A program made the position numbers and the translations under genes. The notes under the pieces were generated by a model that did not search any database, had not been told where the DNA came from, and was given only the letters and a program-made list of their open reading frames with translations. Source: Topomyia yanbarensis (taxonomy: Eukaryota; Arthropoda; Insecta; Diptera; Culicidae). Taken from it: 64,000 nucleotides of DNA. The stretch lies in the NCBI RefSeq assembly GCF_030247195.1, contig NC_080671.1, forward strand, positions 190,195,725 to 190,259,724, read 5' to 3'. This document shows, piece after piece, positions 23,799 to 35,404 of the stretch (its first letter is position 1; each line of letters starts with the position of its first letter).

Positions 23799-23875
23799 CT
23801 GCCCATGATCGCATATCAGTCCCATTAAAATAGGAAATCCCATAGAAAACGGGACAAATATGCGATCATGGGCAG
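23799..23875. mobile_element. MITE with 4-bp target duplication, copy 2 (hairpin form)
   Basis: CTGCCCATGATCGCATAT at the left and its inverse at the right make a near-perfect hairpin with a short loop. TACA flanks both ends (23795-23798 and 23876-23879). It shares the CTGCCCAT terminus and a GTCCCAT block with the copy at 15209. At 77 bp it is close to the minimum size for such an element. Confidence 0.7.
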
Positions 23876-23879
23876 TACA

Positions 23880-24314
23880 GGCCTTTTTGACACACAAAGT
23901 GTCATTATACCTGCTTTGTTCGATCGGTTTCTGGCACTCTCTTGGGATAATGATGTCACGCTTCTCAGCATTCTGCTTGCACACATTCCAGTATTCTGAT
24001 CGAAGTTTTTTTTTACATTCCAATGGAATCTACTTCAGAATTTCGATTGAATTCTTATCCGTATTTCTACCATTTTTTCTCTGAATTTTCATGCAGGACT
24101 CTAGAGAAAAGGTCCTCAGAGGTCTGGTGGAATCCTTCTCAAGATTTATATCTATCTGATGAAAGATATGATTTATTCAAGATGCTGATAGAATCCTGTT
24201 CCTATTTTTCAATAAAATCCGGTGTAAAATTCTGATGAATATTTTGCTCTGAGTTCCAGTGGACTTTGACACAATATTGCTCTTCTTCCATTATCCCCTT
24301 CAACAATTCTAGCC
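23880..24314. other. unassigned AT-rich sequence
   Basis: Contains overlapping short frames only. Nothing can be named. Confidence 0.35.
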
Positions 24315-24555
24315 AAACACGTGAAAAAGGCATAAGTCAAAATGAGAGTCTCTCTTTGTTTTGCTTTCTCGTCCGCCAATACTCGGACGCTTTTACGTTT
24401 GCTCCTTAACTCTTAGCATAATGTGCTCGATAACATCAGCGTCTCTCGATATTTATTGAAACAATGTTGGAAGGTTTTGTGCTGACGCCATAATAAGCGA
24501 AAGAGAAAGTAAACACAGAGAGTCTCATTTGCGTTTATACCATTTTCACATGTTT
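24315..24555. mobile_element. MITE with imperfect 60-bp TIRs
   Basis: AAACACGTGAAAAAGGCATAA at the left corresponds to AAACATGTGAAAATGGTATAA read inverted from the right end. The match continues through ATGAGA(G/C)TCTCT and a CTTTCTC block for about 60 bases. There is no coding capacity. The target duplication is unclear. Confidence 0.6.
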
Positions 24556-27480
24556 ATCGAGGATTGATTCCTGCTCGGAATTCCAATGGCATGGCATCTT
24601 TAACCCCTAATGCCCACGTTGTTGATAAACAAACACGTTTCTAAGTGACTATAACTTTTGGTTTACACAACATATGTTTACAACGACAAATAAAGCTGTT
24701 AACTGGTACTAATATCTTTGATTTGAGCACTTACAATTATAAATATTATTAGTAGAACACAAGTTATTACAATTAATTTGATTGGTTTTCGCTGAAGCAG
24801 TGCTGCCAGGGATAATTTCTGTTAATAGTAAAAATGAAATTTTGGAATATTTTCGTAGGCTGGCAGTATTATTGAAAACTGATAAAATTTTCAAATTCAG
24901 CAGCTTTTAGCACTGCGAAAGAAGCACCTATCTTTATTAAACCAAGTTTTCCGTGTTTCATGACGCCAACAGTTCTAAGGAAAAATGGACGTGCGGGAGA
25001 ACTGGAAAGAAGCCGCCCAAGATCGACAAAGATGGAGCTCTACGATAAGCCCGGCATTGGCGAGATGACGCTGTAGCTAACATGGCATCAAGGTAGGTAT
25101 GGTTCAAAACTTATTTTTCCTCGAGACTGTTGGGGATCAATCTTTATCATCCGATGTACAATACTTCTAGAATGTTTACAATAGTCTTATTGCATGAAAA
25201 TCATAATCGAAGACAGTATACATTTATAGGTTTCATCAGTTTTCCATTATATTGCAAAAAACCGTAATTCACCGTTAATAAAAATCGTCCTTGGGAGGTT
25301 TCCAACAAAACGTATCAAATAATTTCACAATACACAACAACGACAACAGAAAAATATTATCGAGAAAAATCAATGATTCCATGACAAAAATCTCGAGAGC
25401 AATTAATGTTCCTGAGACGGCTACGAAATTAAATTCTACCTACAGTCAAACCCCAATCTTACGTTCCCCACCCCAGCTTCAGGACTGCTACCAAACTGTC
25501 CAAGTGGTTGTAGCGCACCAAATGCCAAACTGGCGCTAATTAGCATCAACAAACCACACCACACGACAATAACCATCGAAATAAATTCAAATCAGTGTCT
25601 TCCGGTGTTCCACCTTGACAATAACACGATTCCACAAGGATAGCAGTAATCTCATACACCGCAAATAAGGCACAGCGGAAGCAAAAAGCAAACCTGTTTT
25701 CAGAACACAACCCACAGGGGGTAGATTGAAAGGAACGTTGGGCGGGTAGCATAGGGGAGATTGTCAAAAGCCCTTTTATTACCAGGAAAGCGCTTCCTGC
25801 CAGGCGCAAATCCTTTCGAACAGCAGGGGCCATCATCGGCACCTCACCTGCAGTCATCACTGGAAACGTCTTCCACCATATAACGAATAATTTATTTCAT
25901 GCACGGAACCTACATCCACCAGCATAATTACACTCACACATAGCTAGCTGCATGCATATTATCGGTTTGACTTTTATCGTTTCACCTGCCCCAGACATCT
26001 CAGGAGTCTGTCTTTGCTTTGAACTTATGACAATATTTCACCCCCTTTAGGTAAAACACAAAAGAAGTTCCCGAACCAGCAGAGCGTCCATTTCCCACCT
26101 TGCGTCAAAGTTAAAACCCCACCCTTTCCCTAACATTTTTGAGGTCTTCCACCCCGACAACGGCACGGCAAGCTGTTCACTTTCGCCTTCTTGCGAAAGA
26201 GTTAGACGGCGCGGGCTGGAATGATCAAGGAACAAAGGAAGCATCTCGAGAAAATGCGGTGATTTCGGGAAAGAAACATTTTTGGCACAATGCCCAGCCA
26301 AAACGGCCACATCATCCAACTGGGCCGGAACCATCTGGTTACGGCATTGCACAGCATCCAGTGTGCACGGTTGGGGGCATGCAAGCAAGACAACGAAGAT
26401 GCTTTTTGATGCAGCCGCAGCCGGTTTTAGAAAATCGCTGCGGCTGGTTGCACGGTGGGTTTTGCGGTAATCCTTGAAAAATAAAAACCCGTTTTTCTTG
26501 AGTATCACAGTCGTGGTCGACCTGTGTCGGAAAACAACTCCAACCCGTCGTTATCGCTATAGGGGCGGATAATAGCACAAGCAACCCAGTCAGCCTATTG
26601 GCGTTCATTGTATGGGCGGAACGGACCAGCTATGCCAGTGCATGTTGCGACGGGTATCGGCGCCCAAGGATGAAACGACGAAGGCCACAAAAAGCTTCAG
26701 ATGAAAAATTGGTTTCTTTCGGAAAAATGTGCCAGTTGAGCGGAGCGGGTGGTGCCAATCAATCGTAAAATTGGAACGAAACTGATGTATCGTTTATGGG
26801 ATCTGTGTAGCGGTACGTGGTCCGTAGCGTCAAATCAGAGAATGGTCACCGGACGAAGGAGTGGGGGAGGGGCGAACGTAGTGGGCGCCGAAACGAGTTT
26901 AGTTGGTAGGGAGGTAATGATATTGATTATGTGTGCATTGCAGTTTCAGTTTCATGGTGAATTATTTTCTAGTTTTTACTGTGATATTAGGTAAGTTGTT
27001 GCTTCCAGTGACATATCGAAACCAACCAATTACAACATTCATTGGAAAGGTGTGATAAATTTGTAATTTGAAATAACACAGAAATAGGATACACTTGAAG
27101 TTGTAGCAACGCGAGTTCGACATCAAAATAATTACTTTAGATGTCCGATAAAATAGTTTTGTTGTGTTTTAAATCTTAATTCAGGGAAGGTTCAAGGCTT
27201 TAGTGTAACGTGAACTAAATCCAGTTCACCCGCAGTGAGATAGAATATTAAAATTAATCAGTATTTTTTTGCCTTTTTTTAAAGTAAGCACTATTATTTA
27301 AGCGCAAAAAATTGGTAACATTATTACCTGTGAACATTACAAATAATTGTAAAAGCTGGGACTTATTTTGACATTTCTGTATTTTCATGGTAATACCATG
27401 ACCTTTATTTTCGAACAGAAATGAAATTTTTTCTACATAGTAAAATCCCTAGTACTTGAACTATACATTATTAAAAAGTT
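24556..27480. other. unassigned, low-repeat stretch
   Basis: The part at 25430-26950 is GC-richer and shares no repeat with the window. The longest frames (25546-25860, 104 codons; 26047-26508, 153 codons; both minus) overlap plus-strand frames of similar size and show no domain. A GCAG/GTGAGG donor-like site on the minus strand near 25848 could mark an exon, but nothing else supports it. Possible host intron or UTR. Confidence 0.25.
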
Positions 27481-28520
27481 TATGCCCTCAGGGCGTTGGT
27501 TGAATAGTCGGTTTCTTTATATAAGAAAGACGAAAGAGGTGCGAAATCAGCCCAACAAATCAATCCCATTCAAAAAACGTTTTTCGGTAAAACACCAAAT
27601 CTCGATGTTTATGTATTTTACAGCCATTTGAGATCAGAAATACGAAATTGATCGCAAAAATTCATGTGATCCTTCCTTTTCAAAAAAGAAATTAGTTTCG
27701 ACTTATATGGGAGTTCATGGGATCGGCCTTTCAGCCTGTATTTTCGAAACCATAGAACTAATACATTCAAAATTTTATGGCAATCTATAGGAATAATATA
27801 ACTTTCATTTGGGACTATGTTTGTAAAAGTTGACCATCTCCGAGAAACTCTTGTGAGTTTGTTAATTTTGAAAGATCGCCGTTTTCCCGTGACTGCCAAA
27901 ACAGTCTCTAGTTGACCGCCAGTGTGGCCTAGAACTACAAATGCAAGTTTGTTGCCACTGATTTTAACATTTTTTTTACCATTTGCATTCATTGAGGTAT
28001 CGGGTTGAATCGGAATTTTCTATGTGACGGAGTGCGCGTAACTCCGGAACTGAACGTTAGATCGGGACGAGGATGCAACATCTTTCATTTAAGAGAACGA
28101 CAATTCAGCCCGTATTTCTGAAACCATAGATCTGATCCATACGAAGTTCAATTTCAAAGATGTTACATTTTGAGACTTATTTTGCGAAAATAGGTTTAAC
28201 CGTCTCCGAAGAACCGATGTCACTTTAATTCTGGAATATGTCTAGATCCAGGACCTTCTGGAATTGTCGATGGTGGACAATTTACTCAAAGAAGCTTTAA
28301 TTGTCCATCAGTGATCTAAACCAAGATTTTAAATCTTTGGTGTATCATGATTGTACCGTTTTATATGGGAATTTCCAAGGTGGCAGCAGTAATCAATCTG
28401 TATCTCCGGAACCAGACGTCAAATCTGAATGAAATTTAATAGCAGTTGTGCAAAATAGTCCATCTTTTGGAGAACAGATCTTTCACTTTTTCGTTTTAAG
28501 TTTCCCTTTGTGCTCTGCAC
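27480..28520. repeat. degenerate repeat with imperfect internal units
   Basis: Similar phrases recur at intervals of roughly 300 bases: CAGCCTGTATTTTCGAAACC near 27735 and CAGCCCGTATTTCTGAAACC near 28107, each followed by a CCATAGA(A/T)CT phrase and a CCGTCTCCGA/CCATCTCCGA phrase. A third, weaker unit starts near 28390. This indicates an old tandemly built interspersed repeat without coding capacity. Confidence 0.5.
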
Positions 28521-30217
28521 ATTGTGTAAGATTACTCAGTCTGGTTCTATTCAGCGAAGACAACTGCCACGAAAAGCTCGCAATGCCTCAATCGAAAGTT
28601 ATAGCTGTTTAAAAACGTTGTTGCCCACAAACAACATAGGCATGAAGGAGTTAAAGTAGGACAATGTTAACTTCAAAATTCCCGTGTACGCTGAAGATAA
28701 AGCAGTCGAGGAACGTTTGTCATACCTACTCAAGGCCTCCATTGCCAAAGTTATGTCACGTTCTCTCCGTCAAAAAGAATAAATGAAGAATCTTTTTCTA
28801 GGTATTCCCAATGGTGTTTGAGTGATAATATTGTGATTAAAATGTCCAATTCCTTCCTTCGTTACCCTGTATCCTGTAACTACATTTTCTCAGATCACGC
28901 TTGGTACTTATGCCAATCAGTTTCCCACATCACCACGCATAGTACTCAACATAAGAACATCTTCCACAACAAAAACAAGTACACAAACTCCAGTGCCAAA
29001 TGTTAGTCAACCACTAACACCTGCTACACTATCCGTGAACGCTACATAAACGACACCATCATACAGCGCTTTAAAGAAGTGACCAGCATTAGGAGACAAA
29101 AATAAGCCGTTTTATGAGTTTTTTTGGAAGCGGAAGTAACTATTTGTAAACACATCGGAAAAATATTTTTTTTCAGAGGCAGTTTTTCATAAATATATTG
29201 ATGTTTTCCGATTTTGATACATTCTTCAAAACGAAGGCTCGTGCTGAATATCGGGTTGTTCGACGAAATATAGGACTAAAATACATCAAGTTGAAGAATT
29301 GCCTAAGGAATTAGATACAGATTTTTTGAGTTGTCCTAATGGAGTTGTAGAGTTGGGTTCAGAATCACTCATTGCAATTGCAGACGAGATGGAAAATGTC
29401 ACCCGCTAAAATACGGCTTAAGCCCAATTGCAGCGGGTCGTGGTTCTGATTGTTATTTTGAGTGCAGAGTTTAAATGTGCGGGCGTAGCACAGTGGTCGG
29501 AAACGCCAAAAATGTGAACTTAATTCACTAGTGGCCAAACCATCAAATATATTCACAAGGTGTCTTTGGAGGAATTGTTCGTATGAATATTCCCCACAAT
29601 CTGATATCAATTGAAATTAGGCATGGCTTACTATGATCGAACTAAAAAAAAATAACTTTTTATGCTGACGAGATAGAAAGTTGGTGTCTTCGACAAAGTT
29701 TTAGGAATGCTCATAGTGAAGAATTTTGTTGAAGAACTTGAGCTTGTAAGAGTAAAGGTTATCGATATAAAAAACGTTTTCTATTAGAACCCCCTTAAAT
29801 CTAGTTTTTAATATAACTTTTTTCATTGTGACTTTTCGTGCAAACTATGTATAACACAAATGTGTAGATATCAAAAGTACATAATATTGTCGAAGACTGT
29901 ATGTAAAAATAATCATTTGTTTCAAAGTTATTGAAGATTTTTACATTTTTTTACACCAACTTCAACTACGTATAAGAAAGAAAGGTGCAAACGAAAATTC
30001 ACGAACAGGCACTTTTTTAACTCTCTAAACTATGCACAATAAAGCTAAGAAGGTTTGGTGCGTTGCATTTTAGAACCCTATGAATAGGGTAAGGTTACTT
30101 TATCATGTTTTTTGACTATTTCATTACAAAATTTTGTTTTTATTTATTTAAAAACCAGGTAAAAATACTAAAAAAATTAATAAGATCACAAAATCGTTAT
30201 TGTTATTCGAAATAACG
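28521..30217. other. unassigned AT-rich sequence, probably old repeats
   Basis: A Ser/Thr/Pro-rich patch in one frame at 28880-29030 has no start and soon meets stops. The rest (29150-30100) has the long A/T runs and conditional phrases typical of old interspersed repeats. No gene is supported. Confidence 0.35.
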
Positions 30218-30381
30218 TTTTTTTATTTCGATTATAGAAGTTTTAACCTTAAGGTCATTCGCCTCTTCGGGTTAGAAAATCTCTTATGAAAAATTTCCAA
30301 CCCTATGTGCGGGGTCGGGAATCGAACCCAGGCGCGCTGCGTACAAGGTAATCGATTTACCAACTACGCTACGCCCACCTC
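30218..30381 (-). mobile_element. Feilai-type SINE, minus strand
   Basis: Read on the minus strand it begins GGAGGTGGGCGTAGCGTAG, has a perfect B box (GGTTCGATTCCC, complement of 30317-30328), continues GACCCCGCACATAGGG, and ends in an A-rich tail (T-run at 30218-30224). CGAAATAAC flanks it on both sides (30208-30216 and 30382-30390), a clean 9-bp target duplication. It lies just downstream of the mariner transposase stop. Confidence 0.88.
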
Positions 30382-30402
30382 CGAAATAACATTATTTGCC
30401 AT

Positions 30403-31146
30403 TTATTGTTTGAAAACAAATTCTTTTAAATGTTGACCATTGCAGCGCTTGATGTGGTCCATTCGAGTGATCCAATTTCATATGACTGATTCGAGCATTT
30501 CAGGTGGTATCTGGCTAATTACTTGATTGAAGTTGGCTTCCAATGCTTCAATCGTTGTGGGCTTATCCACATAGACTTAAGACTTCACATAGTCAGTCCC
30601 ATTGAAAAAAGTCTAGAAGTGCGATATAGCACGATCTAGGGGGCCGATTGATAGGTCCACACCGAGGCATGAAACGTTCACCGAATTTCTCACGCAATAA
30701 TTTCATTGTTACATTACAGGTATGGCACGTGGCACCGTCCTGTTGGAACCGAATGTTGTCCATGCTACGGGCTTTTAGTTCGGTCAGTAACCAGTCTGTT
30801 AACATGGCACGATAACCAAGATCCTTCCTAAAACTACGCCAAGTTGTTGCATACGACAAGCCAAGCTGCGTCGAATCGATTTTCCGCGATCATCGGGTAC
30901 ACTCTCGGCCATCACCGCTATGAGTTCTTCGCTGCGTGCTAGATGTGGTTGATTTTTTCGCATATCATACAATTACGAGAACTGTGTCGCTTATTTTTTG
31001 ATTGAATGGCGAGTAGTGGACTTAGTTGGCCGATTATGTCGACCATATTATAGTCGGAATGCACGATATACATTCCTAGCAGAGTGCTGATTTTCGCTAT
31101 GTAGTTGAATAAATAGAAGACGGTGAGCCGGCGTAAATCGTTGCAT
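30403..31146 (-). pseudogene. mariner (DD41D, rosa-like) transposase, broken
   Basis: On the minus strand an ATG at 31146 opens MQRFTPAHRLLFIQL, followed by helix-turn-helix text (SARNVYRAFR; later MAESVPDDRGKSIRR and SYATTWRSFRKDLG). FQQDGATCHT carries one catalytic Asp (near 30735) and the last Asp is in ALLDFFQWD. I count 41 residues between them, matching the DD41D group. The region with the first Asp is deleted: KDLGYRA joins directly to MLTDWLLTELKARSMDN. Several stops and shifts occur. The natural stop appears to be at 30403-30405. Members are normally about 340 codons; this copy spans about 248. TIRs were not found. Confidence 0.75.
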
Positions 31147-31384
31147 TATGAAATAGCAAATAATACTGAACTACAGTAGTATGACAGTTTGCTGTTAGCA
31201 CCCGTTGACCAGGAGAAAATGCCCTGTTAAAAAACCTTATGTTGAATGACCTTGTATATGACATAGTTTAGATAAATACAAATGTGTTGTAATTTGTATT
31301 TGGTTAAGACTAAAATTAAGGATATTTGACGTAAAATAAAGACGCTTCACAAAAACCTCAAAATTAAGGGCGGTTGGTAACCCT
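31147..31384. other. right flank of the mariner remnant
   Basis: Presumably contains the 5' UTR and TIR of the transposon, for example near 31195-31250, but no matching left end was found. Confidence 0.3.
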
Positions 31385-33250
31385 AGCTTTAGTGTTCACT
31401 AAATAATCGGGTCGTTTTCATGTTTGCGAAAACTTGGGCATGGATGTGCGTGGATTATCGCGAATGCATGCTCGTCTTTGTGTATCATTGCCAAGGGCTC
31501 GAGCGTTTTTATGTGAACATGTTCAATCGCATGGACGTTTGAATGTCGCGTGTGCTAGCGTATAATTTCGCTTGTATAAACTCCATTTTACAATCTTGTA
31601 CCAATTTATTCGCGTGAGTCGAATTACCACTAGGAACGTGAATCTGATACTTAATTTTCAGTTTACGGTTCAGATGGTAGAACATTGTGAGTTTTACCAC
31701 ATCACTAGAGTTTCCGGTCGTGCCATGGAACGTGTTGACTAGTGGATATGAGCGTCATTTTTTATGATTGGCCCAACTGAAGGCATGGACCTAGGCTTCA
31801 AGGATAGATAGGAACTGCCAAATGCGACCTATTCATTATTGCGTGAACAAGGGCATTTCTAGGTCAACGCTTGAGAGCACGTTTATAAATTTTTAAGTGC
31901 TAAAACGTTCACTTAATCGCCGGGGCGTTGTCACGTTTACGAGATCGCGGGCGTAGGTGTGCGTAGAAGATCGCGAAGAGCTCAAGAGTTTGAATGTTAA
32001 CATGTTTGTCGTGTGTGCTAGCGTGTATGTAACTTCGCATGTTTAAATTCGACTTTATAAACGTGTACCCATTTGCCTATTCGCGCGTGTGATGCTTAAT
32101 TTGGGTGAACGCTTCAGATACTGGAAGACAGTAAGTTCATTCATATCACTATCATCGTTCCCGGGAAAGTCGCCCTTAAACTTATTGTCTAGTGTACATG
32201 AGCGATGTTTTTAGAATAGTTTGTGTGGATGATCGCAATTACATGTTCGCGTTTGTGATCAATTTTGAATTATCGCGAAGAGCTCGAGCGTTTGTATGTC
32301 AACGAGTCTGATGGCGTGGGCGTGTGTGTAGCGTGTAAAAAAAATCGTTTTTTGTAACCGCGTTCCTGCAAATTCGCGTGAATTTTTGAATGTTCACGCG
32401 ATCCACAATTTTAAGTGTATGATTCAGATCTAGAAGAAAGTGAGGTTCCTCATATTACTAGAGTACCCAGTCACGGCACCCTAAGACTTCTAATGTTTTT
32501 AGGCGAAACTGCAGGCTTCCGAACGTGAATGAAGCATGATCACGTGGGAACGTACGTTGATATAATCGCGCTAGAGACCGAGTTGATGACTTCGTAAGTG
32601 CGTACATATTGATTTGATTACCGGAGCGATTGATGTATGCGAGATCAGAAGCCTAGGTATGCGCGGATGGTCGAGATTGCATAATCGCATGCGTGACCAG
32701 ATTTGTATTATCCCTAAGGGCGCAAGCGAGTTTAGGTTAACGTGTTTCATCGCGTGGATGTTCGTATGCCGCGGATGCTAGTGCGTGAATAACTTCGCGT
32801 GATTTCGTTTATATAACCGTGTAGTTGTTTGCATAGTCACGACATTCTGAAAAGGTGAGCTCCCCGTTTTCACAGGAGTTTTCACTTATGGCGCCGAGAA
32901 ACTTGTTAGTGTACATAAGTGCCGTATTTTAGAAATGGAGCTCTCGTTCGAGTACGATTCAAGGTTTCGTGAGAGCGGGCGTTGTATGACTTGAGACCGC
33001 TTACATAAATGCGTAAGCGCTAACACGTTGACTTAATCAGCGTGGGGATTTTATGATGGCGAGGTCATGGGTGTAGGTATGCGTGATTGATCGCGTTTAC
33101 GACCGGATTTGTATTACCGCGAAAAGCTCGAGCGTTCGTATGTTATTGCGTGCGTTATTTTTATCGCGTGGACGTTTGTATGTTGTGTATGCTAACACGT
33201 TTGTAATTTTGTCTAACCATGTGGTCGTTTAAATAATCCCATGTTCCCAA
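31385..33250 (+). repeat. degenerate long-period repeat (GTGCTAGCGTGT family), several units
   Basis: A set of blocks recurs in the same order, three to five times, with a period of roughly 500-600 bases: TTTGCGAGATCG..GCGTAGGT, GATCGCGAAGAGCTCGAGCG, GTGTGCTAGCGTGTATGTAA, AAATTCGATTTTATAACCGT, TCACTAGAGTTCCC and ATGAGCGTCATTTTTTA. Individual units differ by many changes. Related stretches lie at 43881-44697 and 47031-47560. No reading frame persists across units. The sequence is unusually rich in CG for this window. Confidence 0.65.
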
Positions 33251-33567
33251 GTGTCGCCGAGAAAGAAACAGCAGAAGAAGAAACAACACAGTAATTAGAC
33301 ATATATTCAGCAAAGGTTAGATAGATGTACGACTAGTATACTACAATATATTAGAGAAAGATTGCATTATTAGATTAGATATTGTGGCAATTAAGAGCAG
33401 AATGACAAAAAATAATTGAAATGAAAGATGAGAAAGGTCAAAACAGCACATGAAGAAAGAACATTAGTATTCCGAACACGTGTTATTCGATATAATATTT
33501 CGTTGTCATGCGACGTCGAAAATGCCCCACCGCTTAGGAAAAAATCTAAAATGTTATTTTTGACAAT
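33251..33567. other. unassigned A-rich sequence
   Basis: Follows the repeat array. I see nothing that can be named. Confidence 0.35.
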
Positions 33568-33815
33568 ACCGGTGGTTTAGTGGCAAGCGTGACTGCCACT
33601 CACTCCAGGGAGTCGGAGTTTAATCCCAGCCGAGGTAGTTGGAATTTTCCGAGGAGAAAAATCTGCGGTCACGTCTTCCTTAGGAAGGTAAGTAAAGTCG
33701 TTGGTCCCAATCCATGTGTTGTTGGGCCGATATCTATGGTCCAGATGGTGGAATCACCTCTCTGGCGTCGGTGATTGGCACTCTGTGCGGACAGAAGCCG
33801 ACGATAAATGAACAA
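33568..33815 (+). mobile_element. tRNA-derived SINE, second family
   Basis: ACCGGTGGTTTAGTGGCAAG resembles an A-box start and GGAGTTTAATCCCAG (near 33615) a degraded B box. A non-tRNA body follows (TTCCGAGGAGAAAAATC, then TCGTTGGTCCCAATCC), ending near ACGATAAATGAAC. It shares no sequence with the Feilai-type SINEs. Ends and target duplication are not certain. Confidence 0.55.
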
Positions 33816-34229
33816 AATAAATGTTTATTTTTGGTAAATATAAATAAGACCCACTGCTCCTTTAAGTTTGCGCATCGAGCAGTGTCAAATGAACGAATTG
33901 AAATAAAATTAAAAAACCGATTTAATCCACATTGCAGTGAGTTGAGACATTTCTTACACATTTCTCTATTGGATTAGTTTGAAGAACTCACGAGAAGTAA
34001 GCACCCAACTAGAGGTGGGATGAAAACAGTTTCTAGTCTTGCACGAATAAAATCTCGAATAAACTGAATAAATTATAGAAATCAACAAAACGACCGAAAT
34101 AGAAAAGTAAAGCAAAAAATTAAATAATAGGTTTTTAAATTCATAAAATGAGTAGAAAAATTAATGTAAATCAAAATTATAATATACACGAATCAAATTA
34201 GATTAGGTTATTAAATAAAAATTAAGATA
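33816..34229. other. unassigned A-rich sequence
   Basis: No features beyond high A content leading into the minisatellite. Confidence 0.35.
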
Positions 34230-35140
34230 TTTAGAAACAGTTATAAGATTAATAGAATAAATTGACTCATACTAACAAATTGAATGAAATAAAACGAATG
34301 ACTGAACATGAAATGCATAAAATTAAAGATATGAATAAAATGAATCAAATGAATCAAATGAATCAAATGAATCAAATGAATCAAATGAATCAAATAAATC
34401 AAATAAATCAAATGAATAAAATGAATCAAATGAATCAAATGAATCAAATCATTCAAATGAATCAAATTAATCAAATGACACAAATGAATCAAATGAATCA
34501 CATGAATCACAGGAATCAAATAAATCAAATTGATCAAATGAATCAAATTGATTTAATTCATCCAGTGAATCAAATGAATCAAATTAATGAAATGGATCAA
34601 ATGAATAAAAAGAATGGATGAACAAAATGAATAAAGTAAAAAATAAATGAAATGCATAAATAAAACAAACGAATCAAATAAACAAAATGAGCTGAAGTGA
34701 TAAAATGAATAAAAAGAAGAAAATGGGCAGAATTAAATGCATTGATTAAAATGAAAAATTGAACAATGGTAAAAGGTTATAAATTAATATAAAGAAATAA
34801 ATTGAATCAAATGAATTATTTGGATGAAATGATTAAAACTGAAAAAGTAGTCAGATTATTAAAATGAAGAAACTGAACAAAATGAATAAACTGGAAAAAA
34901 ATGAATAGAATGCATACAATGAAAGCAATGATTAAAATAAGTTAAATGAATGATATTAGTAAAATACACAAAAAGAGTAAACTGATCAGAGTGAATCCAA
35001 AGAATGAAACGAATAAAATAAGTAAAATGAACGCAGATGAACAAAACTAATAAAAAGATGCGGAATGAAATAATTAATTAAAATGAAATGGTCATATATT
35101 TGAAGCCAAAAACATTTTTGAATAAAGAAAATGAATAAAC
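34230..35140. repeat. AAATGAATC minisatellite with a degenerate halo
   Basis: The 9-mer AAATGAATC and one-base variants repeat almost without break from about 34318 to 34615. Progressively degraded copies extend on both sides to about 34230 and 35140. Because the unit is three codons long, every frame stays open: a 119-codon plus-strand frame reads as Met-Asn-Gln repeats and a 101-codon minus-strand frame as His-Leu-Ile repeats. These frames are artefacts of the period and are not called as genes. Confidence 0.9.
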
Positions 35141-35404
35141 CGGATTGTACGAATTTGAGAACCATAGCGCGAGAAAGTTTTGAAATGTTTTTGAAAATCC
35201 CATTTTCTGAGAAAAGGCTAATAAATATGCAATGGACTTTCTAGGGCTTCCATCTTTTTTTGGTTTTATTCATTTTGCTTTACTTGACGGCGTCGTTTTA
35301 AGATTATCTGGTGTTTCTACTGTATTGTTGGACCTTAATTAGTTATCAGGAACCTGGAACGTTCAATTTGCTTTGGAATTCGAAGTTTACTTTTTGGTCA
35401 CATA
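35141..35404. other. short unassigned stretch
   Basis: I see nothing that can be named. Confidence 0.35.

Noticed and set aside
30317..30328. tRNA gene on the minus strand suggested by the B box
   Set aside because: The surrounding sequence is a SINE with an A-tail and target duplication.
34262..34621. 119-codon Met-Asn-Gln repeat frame (and the 101-codon His-Leu-Ile frame on the other strand)
   Set aside because: Both follow automatically from a 9-bp repeat lacking stops; no start context or domain supports a gene.
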